A stretch of 64,000 nt of DNA, from positions 1,963,730 to 2,027,729 of the forward strand of contig NW_017804065.1 in assembly GCF_001625305.1 (NCBI RefSeq). The letters are read 5' to 3'. A program made the translations under genes and the position numbers. This document shows, in pieces, positions 1 to 9,822 of this stretch. The DNA is from Branchiostoma belcheri. Taxonomy: Eukaryota; Chordata; Leptocardii; Amphioxiformes; Branchiostomatidae. A model generated the notes under the pieces. It was given only the letters and a program-made list of their open reading frames with translations. It ran no database searches and was not told the origin of the DNA. Within the stretch, counting starts at the first letter, position 1; every line of letters begins with the position of its first letter.

Positions 1-1
1 G

Positions 2-82
2 AGCAAGCTGAAGATGACTGTCCAGGAAAATGACAATGTAGACGACATCATGCGTCGGCTGCGCAGGGTGTATGCTCAGATG
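2..82 (+). CDS. Exon of the Ubl-containing gene, partial at window edge
   Basis: Open in frame from base 2, ends QM before the donor GTAGGC, phase 0. It encodes the first strand and helix of the ubiquitin-like segment. The start of the exon is not in the window. Confidence 0.65.
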
Positions 83-3000
83 GTAGGCTACAAGCTCACA
101 CATTCACGACATACATTATGGATAGATAGAACATTTGTTTTTGTTTATTGTCAATTTGCACATAAAATGTAACAGTATTAAAAGAAGTTATATACAAGCA
201 AATATATGCTGGAGAGCCCAAGAAACCCGAAGGTTTGTCTAGTGGACTGTCCCAAATCCTATACATTTATTACATTTACATTTAACTTGCAATGTATTAA
301 GGGACAAGCAAACAAATTAACTCAAAATAGGTACAAGATAATATAAAGTTAACACGGCGGATTAGATATCTAAATGGTAAAGTAAGACAATCAAGAACAT
401 AATTATCATATTGAACAAAAAAATAAATTTCCATTAGTCAAATCATAAGTTATTATGAGTAAGAACAACATAAGAAACCAATATTAACACAAAGAAAATA
501 TCATAGCATAAGAAAACAAGGAAACAAAAGCAAATCAGGAAGTGGTAGTTGGCTTCTCTATCAGGTCAGTTTTTAAATGTCTTTTGAAAGTTGGAAGGGA
601 TTGACAATTTTTCTTGTGAGTGACTTAAACTGTTCCAAATCAAGGGGCCTCTGAACATTATCGTGAACTGTTTCATATTTGATTTTGTCAGGATTGGCCT
701 TAAATCATTTTGCTTTCTAGTACTGTAACTGTGGATATCTGAGTTGTATTGAAATATATCCTGAAATTGAACTGGTAATTGTGAACTTTTGTGTAAAACT
801 TTATGGACAAAAATTGCTGTTTGGAGTTTATTTATGTCATACACTGTTAAAATTTTCAAGTTGTAAAATAGAACCGCAGAGTTAGCAAAAAATGGAACAT
901 TAGACGCGATCCTAACAAAGCGCTTCTGCAGCTGATGCAGCGGACGGATTGAAGTAGTGTACGTACTAGCCCAGACTATATTACCGTATGTTAAGTAGGG
1001 ATAAATCAAAGTATAGTACAGAGTGATAAATTTCATTATCTCCAATCTACAATAACCAAGCCATCTAGGATAACAAATAGATCGGCAACATTATCAACTA
1101 GAAAAGTAACATTTGCGAAGCAAATTCATTAAGTGTCTAGATACTACTGCACTGTTTATTCTTACTCAAAGCAAAATACATTCAAATATATGGTGAGCAG
1201 TCTCTCGAACTCTGTCCTGCTACATAATGTAAACCTACACCAGAGGGTGTGGCTACCGCACAAGTTACCATGGTGAGAGACGTCTGGTCAAGGTCATTGG
1301 CTTTATTTGTTTGTATCGGAAGAAGAACAAGAAGAAACTAAGCAAAAACAGTCTGTTTTTCTTCTGTGCAGGTAAACATAATTACATTGCCATCGCCCTG
1401 CTGTTTTTAAAACTAAATTTACGATTTTCTCCAGAACGTGGTGCATGACGGGAAGGTGATAACGGATCTGACCCAAACGTACCGCCAGCTGGGAATCCAG
1501 GCTACTGCGCATGTGCAACTGCAGTCTTGGGACCCAGAGAATCCACCTGTTGTACCGACTCTTGAAGGTTAGTAAGACTCGCAAATGTCTTAAGGTTATG
1601 GTTCATAACTAGTGATAACGAAAGTTGTGATTAAAATTACTCTAAGATTATATTATATAACTAAAACACAGTTGTGTCAGAGCCTGACCTTCTGTTAGCA
1701 AGTGACCAACTTTGACCCTGGCCCATGTCTATTTCTGTAATCTAAGCTTCATTTTCCTAAATAGGCATTAGATGTCGGCGCATTAATAAATGTTTATAGA
1801 ATGTGCACGTACACGAACAATACACAACCTTCTACCCTATATCATAATGGCATCAACAGTACATCACAATCATTTTTATCTTTCGACGATGTCAATATCG
1901 GATATAAAACGTTATCTTGTTCTTACTTTACTTTCAGAAGTCGAAGAGATCGAGAAGGCAATAGACTCACTGATACAGGAACTCCAGGTATCGTTTTACC
2001 GATGTTAATTTTTATGTAATATCTTATATATTTGTTACGTATCATAGACGAAAACAATCTATCTATATAGCTAAATGGTTTGTATGGCGAAGTTGAATAA
2101 ATGATTAATTTGATTCTCATTTTAGGAAGTCGAACAGGAGAATGAGGATTCAGACACTTCAGACAGTGGAACAGACGAAGGAACGAGGGAACAGACTGAA
2201 GAACAGAACGTCTGGTAAGTATGTACTCTCCAAGCAGACGTTGTGGGGAATGATCGTTACCTTTTTATATATGGCCTTTTTTTTGTCCTGATCCTCACCA
2301 ACCTCTGCCGAAAGTCGCAGCCACAGAGGACAAGGGGAGGAGTAGTTCTTTGAGAAATGTGTCAAAGTCCCTCCCCGTGCCCCTAGTTCCCGCAATCTGT
2401 GAACTGGTAGCGGTAATACTTTTACGATGCCGCCCATCGCGCTGCAGTGCAATTTGGGCCCGCGCAGTCAACCGCACATGCCTTATTAGCATACCGCCAG
2501 CTGACAGCGATAGCATTACAACGTAGCAGAGTTAACATGATACGTACAGAATTACCAAATAAACGTTCGAGATCAACAAAATAAATACAGATTTGATTTT
2601 CAACACATAATGAAGTATTAGTTTTTTTACATTTACATATATTCATATACTTTGGTGTTTCTGGCGATCATTTCTATCCTGCCGTTGTGTTTGGATGCGG
2701 TGCGTTCTAGCCATTTTGTTGTTCCCGGTTAAAAGTTTGGAAACGTTGTTTTTATTCCACAAAGTTAGTTTCCTTTCCGATTTGCCATGTGAATTTCCTC
2801 TGTGCTGGATAGTCCATTTAACGGTCTCGAAGCCAGGATAGTGGTCAGATAGGTACTTGATTATTTACTGTTTGCAAGGAGGAGAAAAATATACTGTTAT
2901 GCATCAGATATTTTCACCACATGGCATAATTTGTGTGACGTTAGATTGCGAAATTTGCCGATGAATAAAGAAGAACTATCTATTGACATATGTTAGCGTA

Positions 3001-4702
3001 TCACTAGTGGACGTCGAGTATAGTTTTGTTTCAATTGTAAAGAGCGCAAGGATTGTATTTGCACTTTAGGCCATGTTGATTTGATTATATGGATGACATC
3101 CGCGCGCGCATGAATTTTCGGCCGGTTCCAAAAAAAAAGTTTTCAACCATACTGTAAATCGTGCAAAACAGTTGCTAAATGAGCAAAAATATACCATAAG
3201 TTGCAAGGAAAACATTTAGAAACGATACCAATGTCGTAGAATGCCAAAATCAAAGGAAAAAAGACAAAAGTGTAAAGAAATGAATTCGAAGAGTAGATTA
3301 TTCGCCATAACATATTCTATGCCATATGTTTAACCTTCATGACCACGTAGATTTCATAGTGAAAGCAACTTTTCTTTTTTGCAAAACTTTTATTCGCACG
3401 CGCGCATCAGTTTTGGGGTTCCCCGAGGATGTCATCCATATAATCAAATCAACATGGCCTTATCTTCGTAGAAAAGGGGGAGAGCAACGCTTCGTATTTT
3501 TTGTGGGAGGTAGGCGTTATTCATTCATTCATTAAAATGGAAGCGGGCGCCGGGCAAGAGTTGGAATCAGGGAAAACACTTCGGACTTTCGCCTCTTTTA
3601 CTGCCGCGGCTGGAATTCAAACTGGCCAGGTAACGGTATCGTAAATGACCTGTGACGATACATGTACCTCCTGTGAGATGCCGGACAGGGGCTCGCGCGC
3701 CGGGCATAATTCACACCTTCTTCCTAAACCCGGATTGATCGCGATTTGATTAGGTAACAATTGCGTGTTAATAACCTTGTCCAGTGCGACTTTCTGCAGA
3801 TCCCGTCGGTGGCTAATGGATACTGCCTGGCCAATTTGATACTGTCTTTTTGCCACCGAGAGGGATCTCATTAGAGATTAGTAAGTATGAGCAAAAGCTG
3901 TGAAAATAAAGATTTCCATCGCAATTTCGAAGACAGTAGTGTTTCTCGACTATCTTCAGATCTCCTCTTAGAGACAAACTTTTAAAGTTTACATGACGAA
4001 CGTGTCAAATTAACTAGTCAGTCCGTAAATAATCGCAATAGGTTGGTAAATGATTGGATAGTTCTTTTTTATTTACAAACCTTTATTACCTTCGTCAGAA
4101 GGTAATAAATACATAGGGGTTGCTGATTTTGTAATCGGTCATAACTTGGGGTGTGGTGCATGTATCTTTATAATATTTAGTATGTAGGATGGGGTTGGAA
4201 AAAGGAAGGTCAACGTCAATTTTGGGTACTCTAGCGGATTTGTAAGGCACTGCAGTGGGGTATATGGGTATGGTATCTCGTGCTGTGGACATGCTACGGT
4301 TTTGAGTGGGACATAGATCCTTGAACAGTAAATATCGGGTGTGAATTCCAGCTAAATATCTGCTTTTTTGGAGTTTCTGTGGTCAATTTTATGACTAGAC
4401 ATTTGATGTTATTATACGAAACACGATAGACTGGATACCAGGCTACCTTCATCAGAGCTCATATGCGAAGTATTTTTGTGTGTTTATCCAGGTCGCCCGT
4501 TCGCCGTATCCTGTGGCGACACCTGGAGCTTCGGGACGGAGATCCCGACATCCCGCCCGGGGCCCTGGCGATACTGATCCGGGAGGTGGGGGAGGACACC
4601 GTGGCAGGGGAGGTCTTACAGACCATCCTGGAGGCCGCATTGGAGCGGCAGGGGGAGGGGGGCACGGAGGGGGCAACAGGCGGGACTGAGGGTGCTCAGT
4701 AG
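2..4702 (+). CDS. 3' part of a gene with a ubiquitin-like segment and acidic tail (allele 1, five exons)
   Basis: Five exons join in frame: 2-82, 1435-1567, 1938-1987, 2126-2214 and 4492-4702, 187 residues plus a TAG stop; the 5' end lies outside the window. The first two exons read like the second half of a ubiquitin fold: a KMTVQENDNVDDI strand, a helix, then NVVHDGKVITDL and a GIQATAHVQL strand. Next come a charged, probably coiled segment (EVEEIEKAIDSLIQELQ), an acidic Glu/Ser/Thr stretch, and a C-terminal helix-rich part with a Gly/Thr/Glu-rich end. All introns are GT-AG and phases match. The last three exons recur almost unchanged at 14687-15801, which supports the model. I do not recognise the family beyond the ubiquitin-like fold, and that assignment is by pattern only. 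The gene is convergent with the MACPF gene. Confidence 0.75.
133..1090 (-). mobile_element. 5'-truncated CR1/L2-like LINE, 3' end
   Basis: On the minus strand 1045-540 encodes the C-terminal part of a non-LTR reverse transcriptase (LTYGNIVWASTY, then QLQKRFVRIAS, then RGPLIWNSLS near the end). An AT-rich 3' UTR follows and ends in AATAAACAAAAACAAA at about 133-150. The element lies in the first visible intron of the Ubl gene. Upstream RT motifs are missing, so this is a dead fragment. Confidence 0.8.
1435..1567 (+). CDS. Exon of the Ubl-containing gene
   Basis: Acceptor TTTTCTCCAG and donor GAAG|GTTAGT. 133 nt, phase 0 in and phase 1 out. Encodes NVVHDGKVITDL and the following strand of the ubiquitin-like segment. 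No counterpart was found in 13272-14440, so the second allele's contig seems to begin inside the next intron. Confidence 0.75.
1568..1937 (+). other. Intron; allelic homology begins here
   Basis: No coding signal. From about 1745 onward the sequence matches 14440 onward (AAGCTTC, then AAATAGGCATTAGATG), which marks where the two copies become alignable. Confidence 0.6.
1938..1987 (+). CDS. Exon of the Ubl-containing gene
   Basis: 50 nt, phase 1 in and phase 0 out, acceptor TTTACTTTCAG, donor CAG|GTATCG. Encodes VEEIEKAIDSLIQELQ. The allelic copy at 14687-14736 differs by a Glu/Lys change. Confidence 0.8.
2126..2214 (+). CDS. Exon of the Ubl-containing gene (acidic linker)
   Basis: 89 nt, phase 0 in, phase 2 out, acceptor CATTTTAG, donor CTG|GTAAGT. 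It encodes a Glu/Asp/Ser/Thr-rich linker. The second allele (14871-14956) lacks one codon but stays in frame. Its donor site is where the 1.67 kb insertion described next begins. Confidence 0.8.
3069..3459. mobile_element. Harbinger-type MITE
   Basis: Long terminal inverted repeats start GGCCATGTTGATTTGATTAT and match the complement of the other end. TTA is duplicated at 3066-3068 and 3460-3462. The TTA target is typical of PIF/Harbinger. A second copy is at 34152-34551. No transposase is encoded. Confidence 0.8.
3537..3629 (+). other. Possible short first exon inside the allele-specific insertion
   Basis: ATG followed by 31 open codons (MEAGAGQELESGKTLRTF at the start) to GGCCAG|GTAACG. The composition is GC-rich compared with its surroundings. 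It could be a first exon of a transposon gene or a captured gene piece. No partner exon was identified. Confidence 0.25.
4084..4330. repeat. Truncated TTACCTTCG-family repeat
   Basis: Starts TTACCTTCGTCAGAAGGT and continues with the internal sequence shared by the longer copies of this family (7464, 17165, 57461). The same remnant is at 15186-15430 in the other allele, so this insertion is older than the allele split. Confidence 0.55.
4492..4702 (+). CDS. Terminal exon of the Ubl-containing gene
   Basis: Acceptor TGTTTATCCAG; the split TGG codon (TG from 2214, G from 4492) restores frame. 70 codons, then TAG. Encodes WSPVRRILWRHLEL, a helix-rich middle and a Gly/Thr/Glu-rich tail ending EGAQ. 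GC content is much higher than in the introns. The same exon is at 15591-15801. Confidence 0.8.
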
Positions 4703-5047
4703 GACGGATTGGCCATTCGACCAAACGAGACGCCCACAGCATATAGATTATCAGCTGTAGATCGATTGTTCATAATTGCCCACCTGCATAATTGCGGTGC
4801 ACGACGAACCATTTAAAAAAGTTAACGACAGCGTCTTTTGTCCGTAATTTGAGATTTGATGCCGCTCTTTTGTTTTTGACTGCATGTGCTTGAAGGAGAG
4901 ACATGCTGGTTTCTACATGACTGGCCCTTCCAATGATAAAACAGTTGTTTGTTGCCTGTAGACATCACAAATGGGTGTAGTTTTAACACAGCAGTGACAG
5001 AAAAAGAGCGGATAATTCAGTTCTGCTCAGCAAATGTACTCTGAATA
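4703..5047 (+). other. 3' flank of the Ubl gene, no further feature
   Basis: Shared with 15802-16150 in the other allele. AATAAA at about 5043-5048 (CTGAATAAAG) could serve as a polyadenylation signal 340 bp after the stop. Confidence 0.4.
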
Positions 5048-5060
5048 AAGAATCATCATA

Positions 5061-5644
5061 TGCATATTCCATATTTTAGCATAGGCCCTCGGTACACTTG
5101 CGCTCTTCTCAATCGTCTTCGTCTGGGCACTTATAATTTAAACTCAAATTTGTACACACGTTGTCTGACAACCAGTCCTGCATGTACCTGTGGCCATCCC
5201 ATTGAAAGTATCCAGCATTATTTTTTGTACTGCCATAATGCAATATCGTGCCTCCCTTTTTAGCAATTTAGCTAAGTTGGTAGGATTTAACATAAACCTC
5301 AATGATCTCTCTGATGACGTTTTAGTTCATTTATTCCTTAGAGGTTCTGTATCACTATCATATCCAAATAACTTAAAATTTTCACTTTATGTTCAATCAT
5401 TTATAAAGGAAACTAAAAGATTTGAGTAATTCTTTCCTATCAATTTTGTAAGTTTTGCCTGGAGTACTTTACACATTGTAACCTTATTTATTCTATTCTG
5501 TTATTATTAAGCTTTGCATGTCTGTTTTTGCATTTACTTTTGCATTTTTTGTAATGTCAGATGGCGACATGAACATAAGCTTCGGCTTGAGTGTGTCGTC
5601 ATCCTGTCCACTTTGCTTCTAAATGTTTTAATAAAGAAAAAAAA
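5061..5644 (+). mobile_element. Recent 5'-truncated non-LTR retrotransposon insertion
   Basis: The body encodes a LINE C terminus (ALLNRLRLGTYN, then a CTCGHPIESIQHYFLYC zinc-knuckle-like motif) with one frame break after the motif. It ends in AATAAAGAAAAAAAAAG. It is flanked by the direct repeat AAGAATCATCATAT (from 5048 and about 5644). The other allele has one uninterrupted copy of that site at about 16153-16167. Confidence 0.85.
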
Positions 5645-5699
5645 AGAATCATCATATTTTCTAACTCAAAAAGAGTCGGAAGCTATAATCAAACAGGAG

Positions 5700-5960
5700 A
5701 CATATCCATCGTCTTTTGCTGTTTTACAGGAATGTGCACGGTGTTACTCGCCGTTATTTGCCCGACCTAATCCCTTCAAATATTTCAGCTACGTGTTCAT
5801 ATAACTTTCTTAACAAAATGAATCTAAATTCTCTGTTTGTTTCAATAAATCGTTTTGCTTGGTCTTTTGTTCCCTATTCTATACGTAACTGGAACAGCTT
5901 AGACCCGGCGACATGTAGCCATAGCTTTTCTATATTTCCTGTATATGTACCTGTTTGAAG
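5700..5960 (+). mobile_element. Old LINE C-terminal remnant (allele 1)
   Basis: Encodes, with frame breaks, the reverse transcriptase tail RRYLPDLIPSNIS, NKMNLNSLFVS, then SFVPYSIRNWNSLDP. The same remnant is at 16200-16530. Too degraded to be active. Confidence 0.75.
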
Positions 5961-6690
5961 CCGTGCGCCACGTTAAAGTTTAACGTTTTAGTTATGGCCT
6001 CCGTTATGCTTCCCCCCTTTAAGTACGTTTTCGCATCTGCACCTGCGGCTTGAATGTTTTTTTTTGGGTCGATGCGAAAATATCTCCCACTTTTTTCGGC
6101 AACCTTACTAGGGTGATAGGGCTCTATCTAGACTTTCTCTTTTCGACGACGCTTTAGCAAGCCTTTTTTAAAACTTTAATGTTCCTCCTGATTTTCGTTC
6201 AAAATTAATTGAGAAATTAAACGTCTTACCTAAGATTTCATTACTAAAAGTAAGTATAACTGAAGGAACTTCTACGAATATCAAGTATACTGAGAGGACG
6301 TGTATTGACGAGAAATCCACGCGATACAAATAAGGAATATGACAAATAGTGCGCTCGGGCAGGGAAACATGATTTTTTAAAATTTTTGTGAGAAGCACAA
6401 ATAACATGATCAAGTCAGGTGTGTTCCTTTAGACGAAGACTTTTTACTAGGCATATACCATTCATTACTTTCATGGTTTGGGAGGACAACTTGTAAAGGC
6501 GTTGATACACCTGTTTTGTCCTCCCTTCCACTTGTTTTTGCATGTGGTAAATTCAAATAAAGAAATAAAGAAATTACTGTTTATGTTATTAAAAATGGCC
6601 TGCAGCTTTCGTGTCATCTTTACACACTTTCAGGATTATATGCCAACATTATCTAGTACATTTATACATGTGTTTATTTCAAATTGTGCA
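5961..6690. other. Intergenic sequence shared by both alleles, no recognised feature
   Basis: Aligns with about 16530-17115. AT-rich, with no splice-bounded open segment that I trust. Confidence 0.4.
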
Positions 6691-6693
6691 GAA

Positions 6694-7056
6694 TTGTATA
6701 TAGTAGAGGGGATTCATTCCTCAAGCTACCGACATCTTGCACACGCAGTCGTCCCTCAGTAAGACATCTGGAGCCGCATAGTTCCCGTTTAGAACTTTTA
6801 TTCAGCCTGTCACACGACCGGTTTCTCCTGTGTGGCTTCTTCAAGTGTACAGAGGCTAATGACACAAGTGCATGAAGTTCTCACTTATATACCTTTCCAG
6901 TGCATTGTGCCCTCAGGTCAGTTACATGGCGTTCAGAATGCCCTGACCTTTTACATAGTTCGTTTTGACCTTGGTTGACCTACTACATGACGTCATCTAT
7001 TGTTCTAGAACAATTAAACATGTCATAAAGGTCTTGTTTACCATGTTACACAAAAC
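6694..7056 (-). mobile_element. Probable LTR of a retrotransposon
   Basis: On the minus strand this runs from TGTAACATGG to CTACTATATACA (TG...CA ends). It holds a TATA-like GGTATATAAG, then GAATAAAAG as a polyadenylation signal, in the order expected of U3-R-U5. The other allele lacks it. Confidence 0.6.
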
Positions 7057-7417
7057 GAAAAAAAAGAGAAATCCATCTTCTTCGAAGTCCCCTGGCTGTT
7101 ATTCTTGCTCTGGCTTGTAGCTCTGGCTTCTCAGCAACTTGTGGGGCTTGAACAACACGTAGTAATCTCAGGGTTCTCCTTTTCTTGGTAGTGGTGGGCA
7201 GCGATGTGGTGGCGCACTGGCTCACGGCAAAGGTATCTTCAGTGTCTTCCTTGTGCTCTACGTGGCGGCGGTGTTTTCTTCCAGAGGCGTCGTTTTGAGG
7301 GCTCGACTTGCTTCTAGGTGCTTCCTTTAGATGTACGGGATCACTCTGGGTCTGGAAGTCCAGAGGATACTCAGCGAGGATCCATCCATTGAGAAGTATG
7401 CAGTATATAGTAGAGGG
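7057..7417 (-). mobile_element. Internal remnant of the same retroelement plus 20 bp of a second LTR end
   Basis: 7396-7415 repeats the LTR end TATATAGTAGAGGGGATTCA. TGCAGAATTG flanks the whole insertion on both sides (about 6684 and 7418), while the other allele has it once at about 17113. The internal part is not coding, so this is a deletion derivative. Confidence 0.5.
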
Positions 7418-7499
7418 GATTCATGCAGAATTGTGTTAGAACAAAACTAAATTTTAAAGTTTATTACCTTCACCAAGAAGGTTATGTTTTTAGAGGCGT

Positions 7500-7647
7500 T
7501 CGTGTATGCGTCTGTGTGCGTGTGCGTGTGTGTGTGTGTCTGCGTGCGTCCGTGTGTGTGTGCGTGTGTGTGTCTGCGTGCGTCCGTGTGTGTGTGCGTG
7601 TGTGTCTGCGTACGTCCGTGTGTGTGTGCGTGTGTGTGTCTGTGTGC

Positions 7648-7697
<50 letters not shown>

Positions 7698-7775
7698 CCG
7701 TGTGTGTGTGTCTGTGTGCGTCCGTGTGTGTGTGTGTTTGTGTGTGTGTGTGCGCGCGCGCGCGCTTGTGTGTGT
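7500..7775. repeat. (GT)n-rich microsatellite
   Basis: Alternating GT with GCGT and CCGT interruptions. It is shorter and richer in CT in the other allele (about 17200-17260). It produces long open frames of Cys/Val only. Confidence 0.95.
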
Positions 7776-8189
7776 AAATACGTTAACTTGAGAAGGCTAA
7801 ATGGATTGACTTGATATTTCGTAGGTGGATATAGGTCTTGATGAGACCTAGAAATGATTTTGGGCCTCCTAGCGGCTTCTTATATCATGTAATGCAGCTG
7901 AACTTCGGTTTTGATATCTCATGATCTAGACATACTAGGCTCACGAAATTTAACTGATAAGTAGCTCTTGTGCTAGGAAAAAAAGTGACATAAGTTTGGG
8001 CCCCTTAGCTGCTTACTCTTGAATTGCAGTGCCGTTTGTTTGTTAATATTCAAAATTGGATAACTCAGGAATCGTCATGATTTTTGGTATGTAGGTAGCT
8101 TAAGTGATGCTAGATATTAATAGACAATTACGCAAATATGGGTGTAATTGCATAGTTTATGAGGAAATTCTTTTAATCTGTTGCTTGTG

Positions 8190-8345
8190 GCACATGTAAT
8201 TGCGAAGGAGAGAAACGAAGGCAGATATTTATTATGTGAATTAAGACTTTCAAGTGTTAATTTACATAATAAATATCTGCCTTCGTTTAAATTTAGACTT
8301 TTAAGTCTTAATTTACATAATAAATATCTGCCTTCGTTTCTCTCC
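8190..8345. repeat. Local direct and inverted repeat
   Basis: ATAATAAATATCTGCCTTCG is present twice in one direction (about 8266 and 8318) and once inverted (about 8217), with GAGAGAAACG and CGTTTCTCTCC at the outer ends, so the stretch can form a hairpin. The other allele has a much shorter version at 17965-18010. Confidence 0.65.
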
Positions 8346-8601
8346 TTCGCAAAATGTGCATAATAAATGAGAAAATGTTGTAATTTAGCAATACTACTGC
8401 CTGGAATTTTTTTTTAATTTACTTAATTCGGACTTAATTTGCATAATTTATGGGGAACAGCTGGAAATGGAATTCTTTGTTTAGACATATGTTAAACTAA
8501 AGACTAATGGAAATGGAAATAAGGACCCTGTTTACATTATCATGGGGACTAATCTATCATTTGGTAAAGGTATGAGGTGGTGGAACTCTAGTATTTCTAT
8601 T

Positions 8602-8669
8602 AACACACACACACACAGACACACGCACACACACACACACGCGCGCGCATGCAAACGCACATACACACA

Positions 8670-8707
<38 letters not shown>
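8602..8707. repeat. (CA)n microsatellite
   Basis: About 105 bp of CA with GCGCGC and ACACACC interruptions. It is nearly absent from the other allele (about 18312), where only a few CA units remain. Confidence 0.95.
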
Positions 8708-8710
<3 letters not shown>

Positions 8711-8740
8711 TAGACATTCGCGCACACACATTGATATTAA

Positions 8741-9822
8741 TTGATATCAACCAACAATGCATATTCTTACAAGGAACACGGTCATAAAATAAGCACAGTC
8801 ATATTCAACTGCAAGCATTTATATTCTGGAGTAAGTCAGGAAAATACACAAGTCTTCACAATATCCCCAGTCCCAATGATGAACGGCAGATTGAACAGTT
8901 TGAGCAAGTATAACATTGGTACAGACTCATTTACCTGCGTTTGGTTTTGCATTATATTCTTTCGGGTATGGCAACATCATCATTATGTCATTATGTGTTT
9001 CTTTACAGATCTTATGATTTAAGACCTTTTACATCAGTTGTATCTTTTTAAGTCTTCCACTGTTCGTGCTCATATCAGATCACCTGATGGTAAACGGTGC
9101 TGCCAAGGTATGTTCACTTAATATGATATCCTGATTTCTTACGTAACAAAAACGTTTACATTTATCAAAACCATGAACCTTTGATTTATGTATATAAATG
9201 CAATATAACGTTTTAAATCTGCCGACATCACTGAAGTACAATTAATGATGTTTAAATGATAAGCTATGTAATTCTTGTGGACTTAAGTCTTTATAGCAAA
9301 TCTATGTCTTACACAAGTGTTGCATAAGAACTTCATTCAACTTCCATAAAACGCCCTTTAGTATATGTTAACTATCTTCCATTTAATAACAACGGTATTT
9401 GTTGAAGATCATAAAACCTGTTCTTCTGTAGTGTGACATTTTTCTGCGCAGGACTGGGGTCTAATCTAAACTTATCGTTACCTATATGAATATATGAGTA
9501 AATACTTTAAAAGATCAATAATTAAATCCTTACTTGGGCCAAATTGGTGAACATCAGGTGGTGTGTAAATTATAAGGCAGAATGTAAGAAGCTATTGTGT
9601 CTCTAAATACAAAAGTGCCATTGATCTTAAAATGTACCAAATGCGTTGACATATGATATGTCTGTTTATATTTGAATTTAACAAGGCAAACATTACGTGT
9701 TCTCATCATGTTTTTTTTTTTAAATTAGAACAGAAAAAAAAGAACAAAACGCTGTTATCAGTGCGATGTCATCAATGTTGCACAGACAAGTGGTTTTCAA
9801 CTGCAACGTTTTAACAGCTTAA
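8741..9822. other. Intergenic sequence shared by alleles
   Basis: Aligns with 18333-19973. It contains a splice-bounded + strand open piece at about 9051-9108 (LPLFVLISDHLMVNGAAK before GTATGT) that is unchanged at protein level in the other allele. I cannot connect it to a gene. Confidence 0.35.

Larger units (their letters stand above)
2224..3889. mobile_element. 1.67 kb allele-specific insertion at the donor splice site, 9-bp direct repeat
   Basis: GTAAGTATG occurs at 2215-2223 and again at 3881-3889; the other allele has one copy (14957-14965) and runs straight into the same intron. The insert ends look weakly inverted (TACTCTCC versus TAATCTCT). A 9-bp duplication is typical of Mutator-like elements, but no transposase was recognised. 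A Harbinger-type MITE is nested inside. Confidence 0.7.
7464..8577. repeat. TTACCTTC-family terminal-inverted-repeat element (allele 1)
   Basis: Begins TTACCTTCACCAAGAAGG and ends TTTGGTAAAGGTATGAG, so the ends are inverted. The interior has a GT-rich tract, then GGGCCCC and repeated CATAATTAATGAGGAAATTCT-like blocks. Related copies are at 17165-18290 (allelic) and 57461-58346. Confidence 0.65.

Noticed and set aside
7423-7814. Three overlapping Cys/Val/Arg open frames of about 100 codons
   Set aside because: They are translations of the GT microsatellite and exist in every frame.
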